Assembly (NCBI GenBank): GCA_026225275.1
Contig: JAMFSL010000079.1
Span: 1 to 64,000 of the forward strand
Origin: Puia dinghuensis
GTDB lineage: Bacteria > Bacteroidota > Bacteroidia > Chitinophagales > Chitinophagaceae
Direction: 5' to 3'
Length of the DNA stretch: 64,000 nucleotides
Shown here: positions 35,612 through 45,165 of the stretch, piece by piece
How positions within the stretch are numbered: the stretch's first letter is position 1
Layout of the letters: each line of letters starts with the position of its first letter
The notes under the pieces: generated by a model
What the model was told of the DNA's origin: nothing
Databases searched by the model: none
Seen by the model: the letters and a program-made list of their open reading frames with translations, nothing else
Program-made: the position numbers and the translations under genes

Positions 35612-36931
35612 ATGAAAAAAAAGTTAGCAGGAGTTTCAGTCTTCTTACTTTTTGCTGTGTTTGTTGCCGATGCCCAGCCCAGGACGCTTAGCCTGGATGA
35701 GGCAGTGCAGTTAGGGCTACAGAACAGCAAGCAATTGAAAAGGCAGCAGTATAAGATCAATGAGGCGCTGGCTAGATTTGCGCAGGCCAAGGATCTTGCG
35801 CTGCCGGACATGAAGGTCAACTTCCAGTATCTGCATGCGCTGATGCTGTCCCGGGTGGTCAGCATTCCCGGTGTGACAACAACGCCGTTGAAGTTTCCAT
35901 TCGACTTCCCGGCCTATCTCGGTACTCTGTCAGTTAACGAACCGATATTCAATGGTAACCAGTTCAAGTATGCCCGCCAGTCAGCCGACCTGATGGTGCA
36001 GATGACGCGACTGGATGCCGATAAGGATAAGGACGATATCACCTATCTCGTGATCAACGAGTACCTGAACTTCGGAAAGATCATCGAAAACGAACTCATC
36101 GTTGCACAGAACATGCAGGATGTAGAGGGCAAGCTGGACGAGATCACCAAATATGAAAGCCAGGGTCTCGCCACGCAAAACGATGTACTACGGTTTCAAC
36201 TGCAGAAGTCGCAGATCCAGCTGACGGAGGTCGAACTGGAAAACAACCGGAAGATAGCCAACTATGACATGAATGTGCTGCTGGGACTGCCGGATTCCAC
36301 GGAGATCATCCTGCCGGCAATGAACTACAAGCTGAGCGAAAATCCTGTCTTTGCCGATCTGCTGCAGCAGGCAGTGACCAATCGCCGCGAACTGCAGGAT
36401 CTGTCCTACCAGTCAAAGATCGCCGACGTCAATGTCAAAAAGATCCATGATCAGCGTTTGCCGACAGTAGCCGCTTCCGGTGGAATGTACTATATCAACC
36501 CGACAGGCGAAGTCATTCCGACACGCAATAACCTGCTGGCGCCGCTCACCCTCGGCATCGGGGTCAGCTGGGATATCGGTACCCTGTATAAGAATAAGAA
36601 CAAGGAAAACGAGGCTACCCTGGAGAGAGGGGAATTGAATACCGCCAGGGACCAGGCGATGGACGATATCAAGACGGATGTACATACCCAGTTCATCAAT
36701 TACCAGCAGGCGCTGGAAAAGATCAAGGTGCTGCAGGTGGCTGTTACGCAGGCGGAAGAGAACGAACGGATCACGGAATCGAAGTATAAGAACAACCTGG
36801 TGAACACGACAGACCGTATCGATGCGCAGACGGATTTGTATCAATCGCGGGTCAACCTCGAGCTGGCCAAGTCCGACGCTACCATCGCTTATTACAACAT
36901 CCTGAAATCAACCGGCAACGTACATCCTTAA
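35612..36931 (+). CDS. TolC-family outer-membrane efflux protein
   Basis: A 439-residue outer-membrane channel. I start at the ATG at 35612 (signal KKLAGVSVFLLFAVFVADAQ); the upstream part of the open frame adds unrelated residues. The TolC repeat pattern is visible in the two coiled-coil halves (LGLQNSKQLKRQQYKINEAL, NKNKENEATLERGELNTARD, ENERITESKYKNNLVNTTDR). It forms the outer-membrane exit of the tripartite pump with the HlyD and EmrB homologues downstream. Confidence 0.92.
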   Translation: MKKKLAGVSVFLLFAVFVADAQPRTLSLDEAVQLGLQNSKQLKRQQYKINEALARFAQAKDLALPDMKVNFQYLHALMLSRVVSIPGVTTTPLKFPFDFPAYLGTLSVNEPIFNGNQFKYARQSADLMVQMTRLDADKDKDDITYLVINEYLNFGKIIENELIVAQNMQDVEGKLDEITKYESQGLATQNDVLRFQLQKSQIQLTEVELENNRKIANYDMNVLLGLPDSTEIILPAMNYKLSENPVFADLLQQAVTNRRELQDLSYQSKIADVNVKKIHDQRLPTVAASGGMYYINPTGEVIPTRNNLLAPLTLGIGVSWDIGTLYKNKNKENEATLERGELNTARDQAMDDIKTDVHTQFINYQQALEKIKVLQVAVTQAEENERITESKYKNNLVNTTDRIDAQTDLYQSRVNLELAKSDATIAYYNILKSTGNVHP

Positions 36932-36974
36932 AAATTTTATTACTAAAACGAATAATTGCAAACTGCATTTTAAT

Positions 36975-38018
36975 ATGGAACAGAATACAACTCCGAAGAA
37001 GCCTCGCAAACTGTTATTTCCGATCATCCTGGGCCTCGTGCTGGTGGGTGCTGTAGTCTTCACGGTGAAGGAATATGTCTTTCTTCAGTCTCATGAAGAG
37101 ACCGATGACGCCCAGGTAGATGGGGACATCAGCCCGATCATTGCCCGCGTATCCGGTTATGTGACGAAGATCAACTTCGTGGACAACCAGCATGTCAATG
37201 CCGGCGACACCCTGGTCGTACTGGATGACCGCGACTATAAGATCAAGCTTGACCAGGCGGTGGCTGCCCAGAATGCTGCGCAGAAAAACGTATCCGCTTT
37301 TGGCGCTGCGATCGCAGAAGCCCGGTCGGGCATAGCGGTACAGCAGGCCAGCATCGAACAGGCACAGGTACATTTGTGGAAGGCCACCCAGGATTATGAA
37401 AGATATAAGAATCTGTACGACGATCATGCTATCACCAAAGCGCAGTTCGACGAGGCTACCGCCGACAAGGAAGCTGCACAGGCCGCCCTGGACGGAGCCA
37501 AGAGCCAGGTACCGGTGATCGACAAACGGATCAATACCAGTAAAGAACAGACGGTTGCTACGGCATCTATCATCGACACCCGTAAGGCAGATGTAGAATA
37601 CGCGGCCTTACAGCTGACATACACTGTCATCACAGCGCCTGCCAGCGGTATCGTTTCTAAACGTAATATCCAGCTGGGACAGCTGGTACAGGCAGGATCG
37701 CCACTGTTCTCCGTCGTTCACGATAGCGTGTATATCACCGCCAATTTCAAGGAGACACAGCTCAGTGACATCAAGGATGGCCAGAAGGTTGATATCCGCG
37801 TGGATGCCTTCGACAAGCAGGTTGTTCCCGGGACGATCGAATCGTTCTCCGGTGCAACGGGAGCAAAATTCTCTCTCCTGCCTCCTGATAACGCCACCGG
37901 CAACTTCGTAAAGGTTGTTCAACGTATACCGCTCAGGATCAGGATCGACGCCGATTCTTCGGTATTGCGGCGGCTGCGTCCGGGCATGAGCGTGGACGTG
38001 ACTGTTCATACGAAATAG
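36975..38018 (+). CDS. HlyD/EmrA-type membrane fusion protein
   Basis: A 347-residue periplasmic adaptor with one N-terminal transmembrane helix (residues 12-31), a lipoyl/biotinyl-like half at the front (TDDAQVDGDISPIIARVSGYV, NAGDTLVVLDDRDY), long coiled-coil region (95-190), and the closing barrel (AFDKQVVPGTIESFSGATGAKFSLLPPDNATGNF.K). The front and closing motifs are those of EmrA, the partner of the EmrB-type pump, not of RND pumps. Starts 43 bp after tolC and 33 bp before emrB. Confidence 0.93.
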   Translation: MEQNTTPKKPRKLLFPIILGLVLVGAVVFTVKEYVFLQSHEETDDAQVDGDISPIIARVSGYVTKINFVDNQHVNAGDTLVVLDDRDYKIKLDQAVAAQNAAQKNVSAFGAAIAEARSGIAVQQASIEQAQVHLWKATQDYERYKNLYDDHAITKAQFDEATADKEAAQAALDGAKSQVPVIDKRINTSKEQTVATASIIDTRKADVEYAALQLTYTVITAPASGIVSKRNIQLGQLVQAGSPLFSVVHDSVYITANFKETQLSDIKDGQKVDIRVDAFDKQVVPGTIESFSGATGAKFSLLPPDNATGNFVKVVQRIPLRIRIDADSSVLRRLRPGMSVDVTVHTK

Positions 38019-38051
38019 GTAATTAGGCTAGTATACTTTAATTTATTTGTT

Positions 38052-39599
38052 ATGGCAGAACATGGCTTTAGAAGATGGATCATTACCATTACGGTTATTC
38101 TCGCCGCACTGCTGGAACTGATCGATACGACGATCGTTAACGTCGCATTGCCCAATATTATGGGTAACCTGGGGGCCACCCTGGAGGATGCTAACTGGAT
38201 CGTGACGGGGTATGCGGTGGCGAATGTGATCATCCTGCCCATGTCGGGATGGCTGGGTGACCGTTTTGGAAGAAAGAATTATTTCCTTGCCTCTATATTG
38301 ATCTTCACCATTGCCTCCTTCCTTTGCGGTAATGCCAACAACCTGGATACGTTGATTGCCTTCCGGCTGTTGCAGGGGCTGGCTGGTGGTGGTCTGATCT
38401 CTACTGGACAGGCGATCCTGCTGGAAACCTGGCCTCCTTCCGAGGTGGGCATGGCTACGGCATTGTTCGGTCTCGGGGCCGTCGTCGGTCCGACTGTCGG
38501 CCCAACACTAGGTGGATTGATCACCGACAACCTTTCCTGGCAGTGGATATTCTATGTCAATATCCCGGTGGGCGCCATCGCGGCCTTCTGCGTGTCGACC
38601 TTTGTGCGGGAATCACCAAGGTATGGGCAGGGTAAGCGCGTAGACTGGTGGGGCATCCTGTTCCTGGCCCTGGGCGTAGGCGCTCTGCAGGTCGTGCTGG
38701 AAAAAGGCGAGGACAAGGATTGGACGGCGACCTGGTGGATCACCGCGCTGATATTCACGACAGTGATCTCCGCCATCTGTTTTGTCTGGCGCGAGACCAA
38801 GATAGATTTTCCCGTCGTCAACTTCAAGATCCTCCGGCATCGAAGCTTTGCGATCGGCATCTTTACGTCCTATGCCCTGGGGGTAGCCCTATATGGATCG
38901 ACCTTCATCTTCCCGGTATTCTGTCAGAACCTGTTGGGATTTACCGCCAAGCAGACAGGTCTTATCTTGTTGCCTGGGGGGGTCGCAACCATATTGTGTA
39001 TGCCTTTTGTCGGTAATCTGCTGAAGAAAGGCATTCCGGCCCAATTCCTTTCTGCCGGCGGTTTTATCTTATTCTTTATTTTCTGCTGGATGTTATACAG
39101 TTCTTCCCTGCAATCGGGCACCGGGGATTTCTTCTGGCCGCTGATCATCCGCGGCATCGGGATGGCCATCCTTTTCGTGCCGCTCACGACGCTGGCTATT
39201 TCCGACCTCAAGGGGCCCGAGATCGGTCAGGGAACGGGGCTGAACAACATGATGCGGCAGCTGGGGGGGTCTTTCGGGATCGCCATCATGACCACGATCA
39301 TTCACATCAAAACCAGTGTCAACCGCAACATCCTGCTGGAGAATATGAATCAGTATAACCCGGCTTTCAATGATCGGTTGAATTCAACGACACAGAGTTT
39401 CGTAGCGCAGGGTTTTCCCTTAAGTCAGGCGCAGCAGATGGCCAACGGGGCAATGGAAGGCATCGTTTCGAAGCAGACGATGCTGGTGACGTATAACGGC
39501 ATGTACCTGCTGATCGGATTCTTTACCCTGATCTGTATACCACTGATCTTTTTCCAGCCCTTCAAGAAGGCGGTCGCCATGCCGGTAGATGCGCACTAA
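38052..39599 (+). CDS. EmrB/QacA-type (DHA2) multidrug efflux MFS pump
   Basis: A 515-residue inner-membrane pump with 14 predicted transmembrane segments, the mark of the DHA2 family. Seen: the signature LIDTTIVNVALPNI after helix 1, GWLGDRFGRKNYF (motif A), GLGAVVGPTVGPTLGGLI (motif C) and the final drug-binding half. It exports hydrophobic compounds by proton exchange through the HlyD/TolC chain. It ends the tetR-controlled operon; a terminator follows about 100 bp downstream. Confidence 0.93.
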   Translation: MAEHGFRRWIITITVILAALLELIDTTIVNVALPNIMGNLGATLEDANWIVTGYAVANVIILPMSGWLGDRFGRKNYFLASILIFTIASFLCGNANNLDTLIAFRLLQGLAGGGLISTGQAILLETWPPSEVGMATALFGLGAVVGPTVGPTLGGLITDNLSWQWIFYVNIPVGAIAAFCVSTFVRESPRYGQGKRVDWWGILFLALGVGALQVVLEKGEDKDWTATWWITALIFTTVISAICFVWRETKIDFPVVNFKILRHRSFAIGIFTSYALGVALYGSTFIFPVFCQNLLGFTAKQTGLILLPGGVATILCMPFVGNLLKKGIPAQFLSAGGFILFFIFCWMLYSSSLQSGTGDFFWPLIIRGIGMAILFVPLTTLAISDLKGPEIGQGTGLNNMMRQLGGSFGIAIMTTIIHIKTSVNRNILLENMNQYNPAFNDRLNSTTQSFVAQGFPLSQAQQMANGAMEGIVSKQTMLVTYNGMYLLIGFFTLICIPLIFFQPFKKAVAMPVDAH

Positions 39600-39696
39600 T
39601 ACACTATGATGAAAATAATTTAAGAATTTAAGATAGGAATTGACCCATAGAAAGGCACACGGATCACCAGACAGAACCAAAGAGTCCATGCAAAAG

Positions 39697-39736
39697 AAAA
39701 GTCCTGAAATTTTTCAGGACTTTTCAACTTTTTTGT
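39697..39736 (+). terminator. Rho-independent terminator of the efflux operon
   Basis: AAAAGTCCTGAA and TTCAGGACTTTT form a 12-bp stem with a 4-nt loop, followed by CAACTTTTTTG. Confidence 0.85.
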
Positions 39737-39739
39737 ACG

Positions 39740-40217
39740 ATACTTAACCATCAACTTCGTGGCCATCAATAGGTACAAATTTAAATCGGTTTGTTCTTAG
39801 GATTTGGATGTTCTCGGATTTGGATCTTCTTGGAATTGGATTTTTCTGAACAAGTTTGATCGATTAAGGATTCAGGGTTTTTCTGGATTGTTGGATTTCT
39901 CTTGGTTTTTTAAGGATTTGAATCAAACGGGATTCTTCTTTCGGACGTTGGATTTTGGTTTTTCTTTGGATTTAAGTTCATTCATTCTTTCAGTCAGGTT
40001 TCTCTTTGGACATTGGATTCGAATCACTTATCAATCATACTTAACAATACAAACATACAATCCGACCGACGCCAGTGCAAGAGAATAAATGCTATATTTC
40101 TTAACTGACGTTTTTACGGTCTGTCTCGTAGATATCCTATGGGGCAATCGTTATTCTACCTATTTTTTTTGGATACATCATAAATTGCCCTATTTTAGGA
40201 CTTCTAAAGCATTATCC
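39740..40217. other. Gene-free, T/G-rich stretch with GGATTT repeats
   Basis: I see no supported gene here; the 94-codon frame at 39804-40088 is just the translation of repetitive T/G-rich sequence (Phe, Trp, Leu, Asp, Ser). The repeated unit is described separately. Near the end, a T-rich segment with TATTTTAG precedes the SDR gene and may hold its promoter. Confidence 0.6.
39798..40022. repeat. Degenerate tandem array of GGATTT-type units
   Basis: Three neighbouring units of 16-17 bp (AGGATTTGGATGTTCTC, GGATTTGGATCTTCTT, GGAATTGGATTTTTCT) begin at 39798; further GGATT(T) words recur at irregular distances up to about 40020. The T+G share of this strand is very high. It may be a decayed minisatellite. 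Confidence 0.5.
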
Positions 40218-41042
40218 ATGAGGAACTTCGAAAACAAGACTGTGCTGATCACCGGTGGCACCAGGGGCATCGGTAAATCCATTGCTATCCGGCTGGCCAA
40301 AGAAGGCGCCAATGTCGCCATCGTAGGCAAAACAGCTGAACCCAATCCAAAATTAGAGGGGACTATTTATACCGCAGCAGAGGAGATTACTGCTGCCGGT
40401 GGCGGAAAGGTGCTCCCGATACAAGGAGATATCCGTTACGAAGACCAGATCAAGGATATCGTCACCCGGACGATCGATACCTTTGGGCAGCTGGATATTT
40501 TGGTCAATAACGCCAGCGCGATCAATATCGCTACAACAGAACATATGGAGGTCAAGCGCTTTGACCTCATCCAGCAGATCAATGTGAGAGGGACGTTCTT
40601 AATGTGCCAGGCTTGTATTCCCTACCTCAAACAGGCCCATAACCCCCACATCTTAAATCTTTCGCCGCCACTGAACCTCGATCCCCGCTGGTTTGGGCCG
40701 CATCTGGCCTATACGATGAGCAAATACGGCATGAGTATGATCGTACTGGGCCTGGCAGAAGAGCTGAAACAATACCGCATCGCAGCCAATGCGCTGTGGC
40801 CAAAGACTACTATCGCTACGGCAGCAGTGAAGAACTTGCTGGGCGGCGACTTTTTGATGCAACGAAGCAGATTGCCCGAGATCGTGTCGGACGCTGCATA
40901 CTATATCCTGCAAAAGCCGTCTTTTGAGAATACGGGCAATTTTTATATTGACGAAGAGGTCCTGAAACAGGAAGGGGTGACCGATTTCGGCCATTATGCC
41001 GTCAATCCCGGGCAGAAGCTCATGAATGACCTGTTTCTCTAA
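40218..41042 (+). CDS. Short-chain dehydrogenase, HSDL2-like
   Basis: A 274-residue SDR begun at the ATG at 40218 (MRNFENKTVLITGGTRGIG); a longer upstream frame is not supported by family length. Seen: cofactor motif TGGTRGIG, NNAS, the HILNLSPPLNL segment and active-site YTMSK. The wording is that of the HSDL2 group (hydroxysteroid dehydrogenase-like 2), peroxisomal in animals and present in bacteria. Lacks the C-terminal SCP2 lipid-binding domain found in HSDL2. Substrate unknown; may reduce an acyl or hydroxy compound. Confidence 0.85.
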   Translation: MRNFENKTVLITGGTRGIGKSIAIRLAKEGANVAIVGKTAEPNPKLEGTIYTAAEEITAAGGGKVLPIQGDIRYEDQIKDIVTRTIDTFGQLDILVNNASAINIATTEHMEVKRFDLIQQINVRGTFLMCQACIPYLKQAHNPHILNLSPPLNLDPRWFGPHLAYTMSKYGMSMIVLGLAEELKQYRIAANALWPKTTIATAAVKNLLGGDFLMQRSRLPEIVSDAAYYILQKPSFENTGNFYIDEEVLKQEGVTDFGHYAVNPGQKLMNDLFL

Positions 41043-41101
41043 AGATCGGCCTTCGGATGTTCAACCGGTTCGGGAGTCCCTGTTGGCCACGACGTCATTG
41101 C

Positions 41102-41476
41102 CTAGCTTTTTCTGCTGGCCACGAGCAGGGCAGCGGCAGCGAGACCGGTGTCCTTGATCAGGTTGGTCATCGGAAACCTCCTGGCGCTGGCATCGGGCGC
41201 ATTCAATACTGCCGGCAGGTGCACCGTCAGCACGATCAATAACAAAAAGAGACACAGCAGCAATCCAGCCAGCCGAGCCTGCCTGTCGATGAGGAAGGCA
41301 ATGGCCGCGAGCAGCAAACAGGCGCCGGTAATATATACCCATAAGACGCCGCCCGGAAGAAAAGAGGGTACCATTTTCTGCATGCCGGTACCGACAATGA
41401 AATGGTTGAGACCGAAGAAACCAATAACGAGGGCATAGAAGATCGTCCCGATCTTGGAGAGGGTTGCATTATTCAT
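41102..41476 (-). CDS. DoxX-like small membrane protein
   Basis: A 124-residue protein with four hydrophobic segments (about 8-28, 45-62, 69-88, 106-121), fitting the DoxX/DoxX-like family: FFGLNHFIVG, VYITGACLLLAAI and the final segment near NLIKDTGLAAAALL. Members are redox or quinone-linked membrane proteins of uncertain role. It lies 96 bp beyond lysS on the same strand with a different promoter orientation in between. Confidence 0.75.
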   Translation of the reverse strand: MNNATLSKIGTIFYALVIGFFGLNHFIVGTGMQKMVPSFLPGGVLWVYITGACLLLAAIAFLIDRQARLAGLLLCLFLLLIVLTVHLPAVLNAPDASARRFPMTNLIKDTGLAAAALLVASRKS

Positions 41477-41572
41477 ATGGCAATCGTTTAATTACTCCTA
41501 ATTTAACAAAAAATTGCCAGATAACGCGGAATATCTTTGCACCAGTATGGGCATAGCCGGTAGTTGAGGCGG

Positions 41573-43129
41573 TTATAGATCTGCTTTCGGGTGCTCTACC
41601 GTTTGTTCGGGTGTCTTCTCTGGGCGCATTTGCGGAAACAGCAGCACATCCTGGATACTGACCTGACCTGTCATCAGCATGCACAACCTGTCGATGCCAA
41701 AGCCGATGCCGGCGGTGGGGGGCATCCCATACTCCAGCGCCCGAAGGAAATCATTGTCGATTAACATAGCCTCGTCATCCCCGCGCTCCATTAGCTGTAC
41801 CTGTGCCTCGAACCGCTCCCGTTGGTCGATCGGGTCGTTGAGCTCGCTGTAGGCATTGGCGATCTCTTTTCCGTTGATCATCAGCTCAAAACGCTCGACG
41901 AGGCCAGGGCGGCTCCGGTGCCTTTTAGTCAGGGGGCTCATCTCCACCGGGTAGTCTATAATAAAAGTCGGTTGGATAAAATGACGTTCGCACTTCGAAC
42001 TGAAGATCTCATCGATAAGCTTGCCCTTGCCCATCGTTGGGTCGGCGTGGATATCCAGGCGGCGGCAGGCCTCCCGCAAATCCTCCTCATCCATACCATC
42101 GATATCGATGCCGGTAAATTCCCGGATGGCATCGTACATGGTGACCCGGCGATAAGGGGCCTTGAAATCGATCTCCTGGCCGTCTACCAATACCCAACTC
42201 TTGCCGTTTGTCGCCATGGCGGCGCTTTCAAGCAACTGCTCGGTCGTCTCCATCATCCACAGGTAATCCTTATAGGCCGTATAGAATTCCAGTACGGTAA
42301 ATTCGGGGTTATGGGTGCGGTCCATGCCTTCATTACGAAAGTTGCGGCTGAATTCATAGACCCAGTCGAATCCGCCTACAATCAGTCTTTTGAGATATAG
42401 CTCGTTGGCGATCCGCAGGTAAAAAGGCACGTCGAGGGCATTGTGATGCGTAATGAACGGGCGCGCGGCGGCTCCGCCGGGGATGCTCTGCAATACCGGG
42501 GTATCTACTTCCAGGGCGCCGCGTTCATTTAGGAACGTGCGAATGGCATTGATCATCTTCGTGCGCTTGAGAAAGACCTCTTTTACCCCCGGATTAACGA
42601 TAAGATCCGCATACCGTTGACGGTACCGGAATTCAGGATCTGTCACTTCGTCGAAAACATTGCCTTGCTCATCCCTCTTTACAACGGGCAAAGGCTTGAG
42701 GGATTTGGCCAGCAAGGCGAAGGTTTGAGTATGGACGGAAGTTTCCCCGGTACGGGTGACAAACACATAACCTGTTACCCCGATGAAATCGCCGAGGTCG
42801 AGCAGGTGCTTGATCACATTGTCGAACAAAGTTTTGTCCTCACCGGGACAAAGATCGTCCCTGCGCATATAAAGCTGGATGATCCCCTGGCTATCCTGGA
42901 TCTTGATAAATACTACCTTGCCTTTATCATTAATGCTCATGACCCGCCCGGCAAGCGTAACGTTGCTGAACTCCGCTTTGTTTTCTTCTGTAAATCGTTT
43001 TAAAATGTCAGCGGAATAATGGCTGATAGGAAACAAAGCGGCCGGATAGGGGTCAACGCCCAACTGCTGCAGCCCGGCCAGCTTTTCACGCCGAATGATC
43101 TCCTGTTCCGATAGATTTGATGTGGTCAT
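41573..43129 (-). CDS. lysS: Lysyl-tRNA synthetase, class II
   Basis: Charges tRNA-Lys with lysine. The ATG at 43129 (MTTSNLSEQEIIRREKL) gives 518 residues; the open frame has ten extra upstream codons that are not needed. Seen: an N-terminal OB fold (VTLAGRVMSINDKGKVVFIKI), motif 2 EFSRNFRNEGMDRTHNPEFTV, the class II active site and motif 3 GIGFGIDRLCML at the end. The extra tail of about 25 residues after motif 3 is normal in bacterial LysS. It is essential; no unusual regulation is visible. Confidence 0.97.
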   Translation of the reverse strand: MTTSNLSEQEIIRREKLAGLQQLGVDPYPAALFPISHYSADILKRFTEENKAEFSNVTLAGRVMSINDKGKVVFIKIQDSQGIIQLYMRRDDLCPGEDKTLFDNVIKHLLDLGDFIGVTGYVFVTRTGETSVHTQTFALLAKSLKPLPVVKRDEQGNVFDEVTDPEFRYRQRYADLIVNPGVKEVFLKRTKMINAIRTFLNERGALEVDTPVLQSIPGGAAARPFITHHNALDVPFYLRIANELYLKRLIVGGFDWVYEFSRNFRNEGMDRTHNPEFTVLEFYTAYKDYLWMMETTEQLLESAAMATNGKSWVLVDGQEIDFKAPYRRVTMYDAIREFTGIDIDGMDEEDLREACRRLDIHADPTMGKGKLIDEIFSSKCERHFIQPTFIIDYPVEMSPLTKRHRSRPGLVERFELMINGKEIANAYSELNDPIDQRERFEAQVQLMERGDDEAMLIDNDFLRALEYGMPPTAGIGFGIDRLCMLMTGQVSIQDVLLFPQMRPEKTPEQTVEHPKADL

Positions 43130-43198
43130 AATCCAATAATGATTGCAAAATTCCGGCAAAGGTAAGCCATCTGCCGGGAGGCGCCAAAGGACATTAGG

Positions 43199-43238
43199 CT
43201 GAGGCCGTCAACGCCGCACTGAGGCCGTCAACGCTGAC
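43199..43238. repeat. Two 20-bp tandem units downstream of the flavin reductase
   Basis: CTGAGGCCGTCAACGC occurs at 43199-43214 and again at 43219-43234, a period of 20 bp, between lysS and the reductase stop codon. Confidence 0.45.
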
Positions 43239-43240
43239 CG

Positions 43241-44125
43241 CTAGGCCAGCGCCAGCAATACCTGCCACGCCGCAGCCACCTTGCCTTCCAGCAGCAGCTG
43301 CCGGGCGTAGGAATGCAGCTCGGCCTCCATCTCTTCGGGGCTGACGGAATAATATTGGAAGATCTGTCGCAGGCGCTCGTCATCATAAGCCGGATCGATG
43401 ACCGGCATAACATGCACATTGGCTAGCTGTCCGAGGTCATTGCCGCTGAGTATCCTGCTGTTGCGGATGCTGTCGGGCAGGGCATCGATGCCTATCCCGA
43501 GGCGGGTATTAGGTTTTTCCACCATGAAGAGACTTTCCGCGTTGACCTGGCAATACCAGTCTTCGCCCAGGCGGGCCACCAGTGGTAGTTTATGGGGGTC
43601 GATGCGTCCGGTGGCGCTGTTCAGGATCGTATCATCGATATGCATCCGAAGAGCTTCACAGATGACAAGGTTGCCCGCACCTCCCTCTTCGCCCAGCGTT
43701 TTCAATTCCAGGACACGGCATTCGATCCGGACTTTGCTTTCCTTCACCATAGGTGGTCTCACCAGGGTGGCCGGCTCTTCCGTAAACCCTGCTTTTACAA
43801 ACTCCGAGACCCCTTTCGGATACTCACAACTGGACAGGCTGACCTGTTGTACCATCGGATAGTCGACGATATTGATGACGACTTCCGGCACTTCCTGCAC
43901 ATTATGCCAGGAATGTTTGGTGGTATTATCCCGCACCCGCCGGGAGGGAGAAAAGATCAGGATTGGCGGCGTCGTGGAGAACATGTTGAAGAAGCTGAAG
44001 GGACTCAGGTTGACCTGCCCTGCGCTGTTGATGGTACTGGCCAGGCAAATGGGCCGGGGCGCGACCGAAGCCTGCAGATAGCCCTGTCTTTCGACCGGTG
44101 TCAGCGTGGCCAGATCGACGATCAT
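43241..44125 (-). CDS. Flavin reductase family protein
   Basis: A 294-residue protein of the FMN-binding split-barrel flavin reductase group (DIM6/NTAB type): VAPRPICLASTINSAGQVNLSPFSFFNMFS is the FMN-binding start, then PPILIFSPSRRVRDNTTKHSW. The C-terminal extension beyond the ~190-residue barrel is seen in the proteins that sit in tyrosine-degradation clusters. Overlaps the FAH gene by 4 bp. By context it may provide reduced flavin or act on an intermediate near homogentisate degradation. Confidence 0.82.
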   Translation of the reverse strand: MIVDLATLTPVERQGYLQASVAPRPICLASTINSAGQVNLSPFSFFNMFSTTPPILIFSPSRRVRDNTTKHSWHNVQEVPEVVINIVDYPMVQQVSLSSCEYPKGVSEFVKAGFTEEPATLVRPPMVKESKVRIECRVLELKTLGEEGGAGNLVICEALRMHIDDTILNSATGRIDPHKLPLVARLGEDWYCQVNAESLFMVEKPNTRLGIGIDALPDSIRNSRILSGNDLGQLANVHVMPVIDPAYDDERLRQIFQYYSVSPEEMEAELHSYARQLLLEGKVAAAWQVLLALA

Positions 44126-45129
44126 CGTTTCTTCCCCTCCAACAGCGATAGCTCACTCTCTTCGCGGACGATCGTATTGCTAAGGACCCCCAGGCCATCC
44201 ACTTCCATTTCTACTACATCATTTTCCTGCAGCCATTGTTCCTTATACTCAGGGTCGGTCAGTTTCCCGGTGCCATTTAATTCCAGCAGGCATCCGGTGC
44301 CCACCGTGCCACTGCCGATCACATCGCCCGCATACAGTTCGGCGCCATACGAAGCTCTTTCAATGATCTCTGCAAAGGTCCAGTCCATATCGGCCAGGTT
44401 GCCATCGCTGAGCGTCACACCATTCACCCGGCATTGCATCCGCAGATTCCAGCTAAGCCCGGTATGGCCTTCCTTACAAGGAACCTCAAATTCCCGCAGT
44501 TCGTCGAGGGTGACGAGCCAGGGACCGATAGCCGTGGCGAAGTCCTTGCCTTTTGCCGGACCCAGGTTCAGCAACATTTCTTCCGCCTGGAGGGTCCTGG
44601 CGCTCATATCGTTCATGATCATCAGACCGGCAATATAGTCATCTGCCTCCGACGCCCGGATATTCCGGCCATTCCTGGCAATGACGACCGCCACTTCCAA
44701 CTCGAAATCGAGTTTGCGAAAATGATCCGGCATACAACGGATATCACCCGGGCCCTGGATGCTGTGGTGGTTAGTAAAATAGAAAATGGGGAATTGATCG
44801 AACTCGGGAATCATCGGAACTTTGCGGTTGCGTCTTGCAGCCTCGACATGCTGACGGAAGGCATATCCGTCACGGCAGGAGGTGGGAAAGGGCACCGGGG
44901 CCAACACCTGCACCTTTTCGATGGAAACAGCCTTCGTGCTATTGACGTGCCCCTCCTGAATGGCGAGATTCCCGGCCTGGACGAGGGGAAATAAGTCATC
45001 CCAATAATTCAGGAACATATTCATCGAATTGGGAATGTCCGGGTGGATCAGTTCAACGTCATAGAGCATTTCGTCGACCAGCAAGGCCAGCTGTTCCTGC
45101 TCAGCTTTCAGGTAAGAGACTAACTTCAT
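44122..45129 (-). CDS. Fumarylacetoacetate hydrolase family protein
   Basis: A 335-residue FAH-fold hydrolase; FAH itself cleaves fumarylacetoacetate to fumarate and acetoacetate in tyrosine and phenylalanine catabolism. Seen: LDFELEVAVVIARNGRNI with the metal-binding Glu residues, LMIMNDMSARTLQAEEM, KGKDFATAIGPWLVT, and GSGTVGTGCLLELNG near the end. The 4-bp overlap with the flavin reductase suggests one operon. Homogentisate dioxygenase and 4-HPPD genes are not in the window, so pathway assignment is by analogy. Confidence 0.88.
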   Translation of the reverse strand: MKLVSYLKAEQEQLALLVDEMLYDVELIHPDIPNSMNMFLNYWDDLFPLVQAGNLAIQEGHVNSTKAVSIEKVQVLAPVPFPTSCRDGYAFRQHVEAARRNRKVPMIPEFDQFPIFYFTNHHSIQGPGDIRCMPDHFRKLDFELEVAVVIARNGRNIRASEADDYIAGLMIMNDMSARTLQAEEMLLNLGPAKGKDFATAIGPWLVTLDELREFEVPCKEGHTGLSWNLRMQCRVNGVTLSDGNLADMDWTFAEIIERASYGAELYAGDVIGSGTVGTGCLLELNGTGKLTDPEYKEQWLQENDVVEMEVDGLGVLSNTIVREESELSLLEGKKR

Positions 45130-45165
45130 GCCGTCAAAGTAAAGGAATTTTTTTTAGCTTTATCG

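Noticed and set aside
39804-40088. 94-codon Phe-rich frame
   Set aside because: It is a translation of the GGATTT repeat stretch, with no family resemblance, no start signal and no neighbours in an operon.
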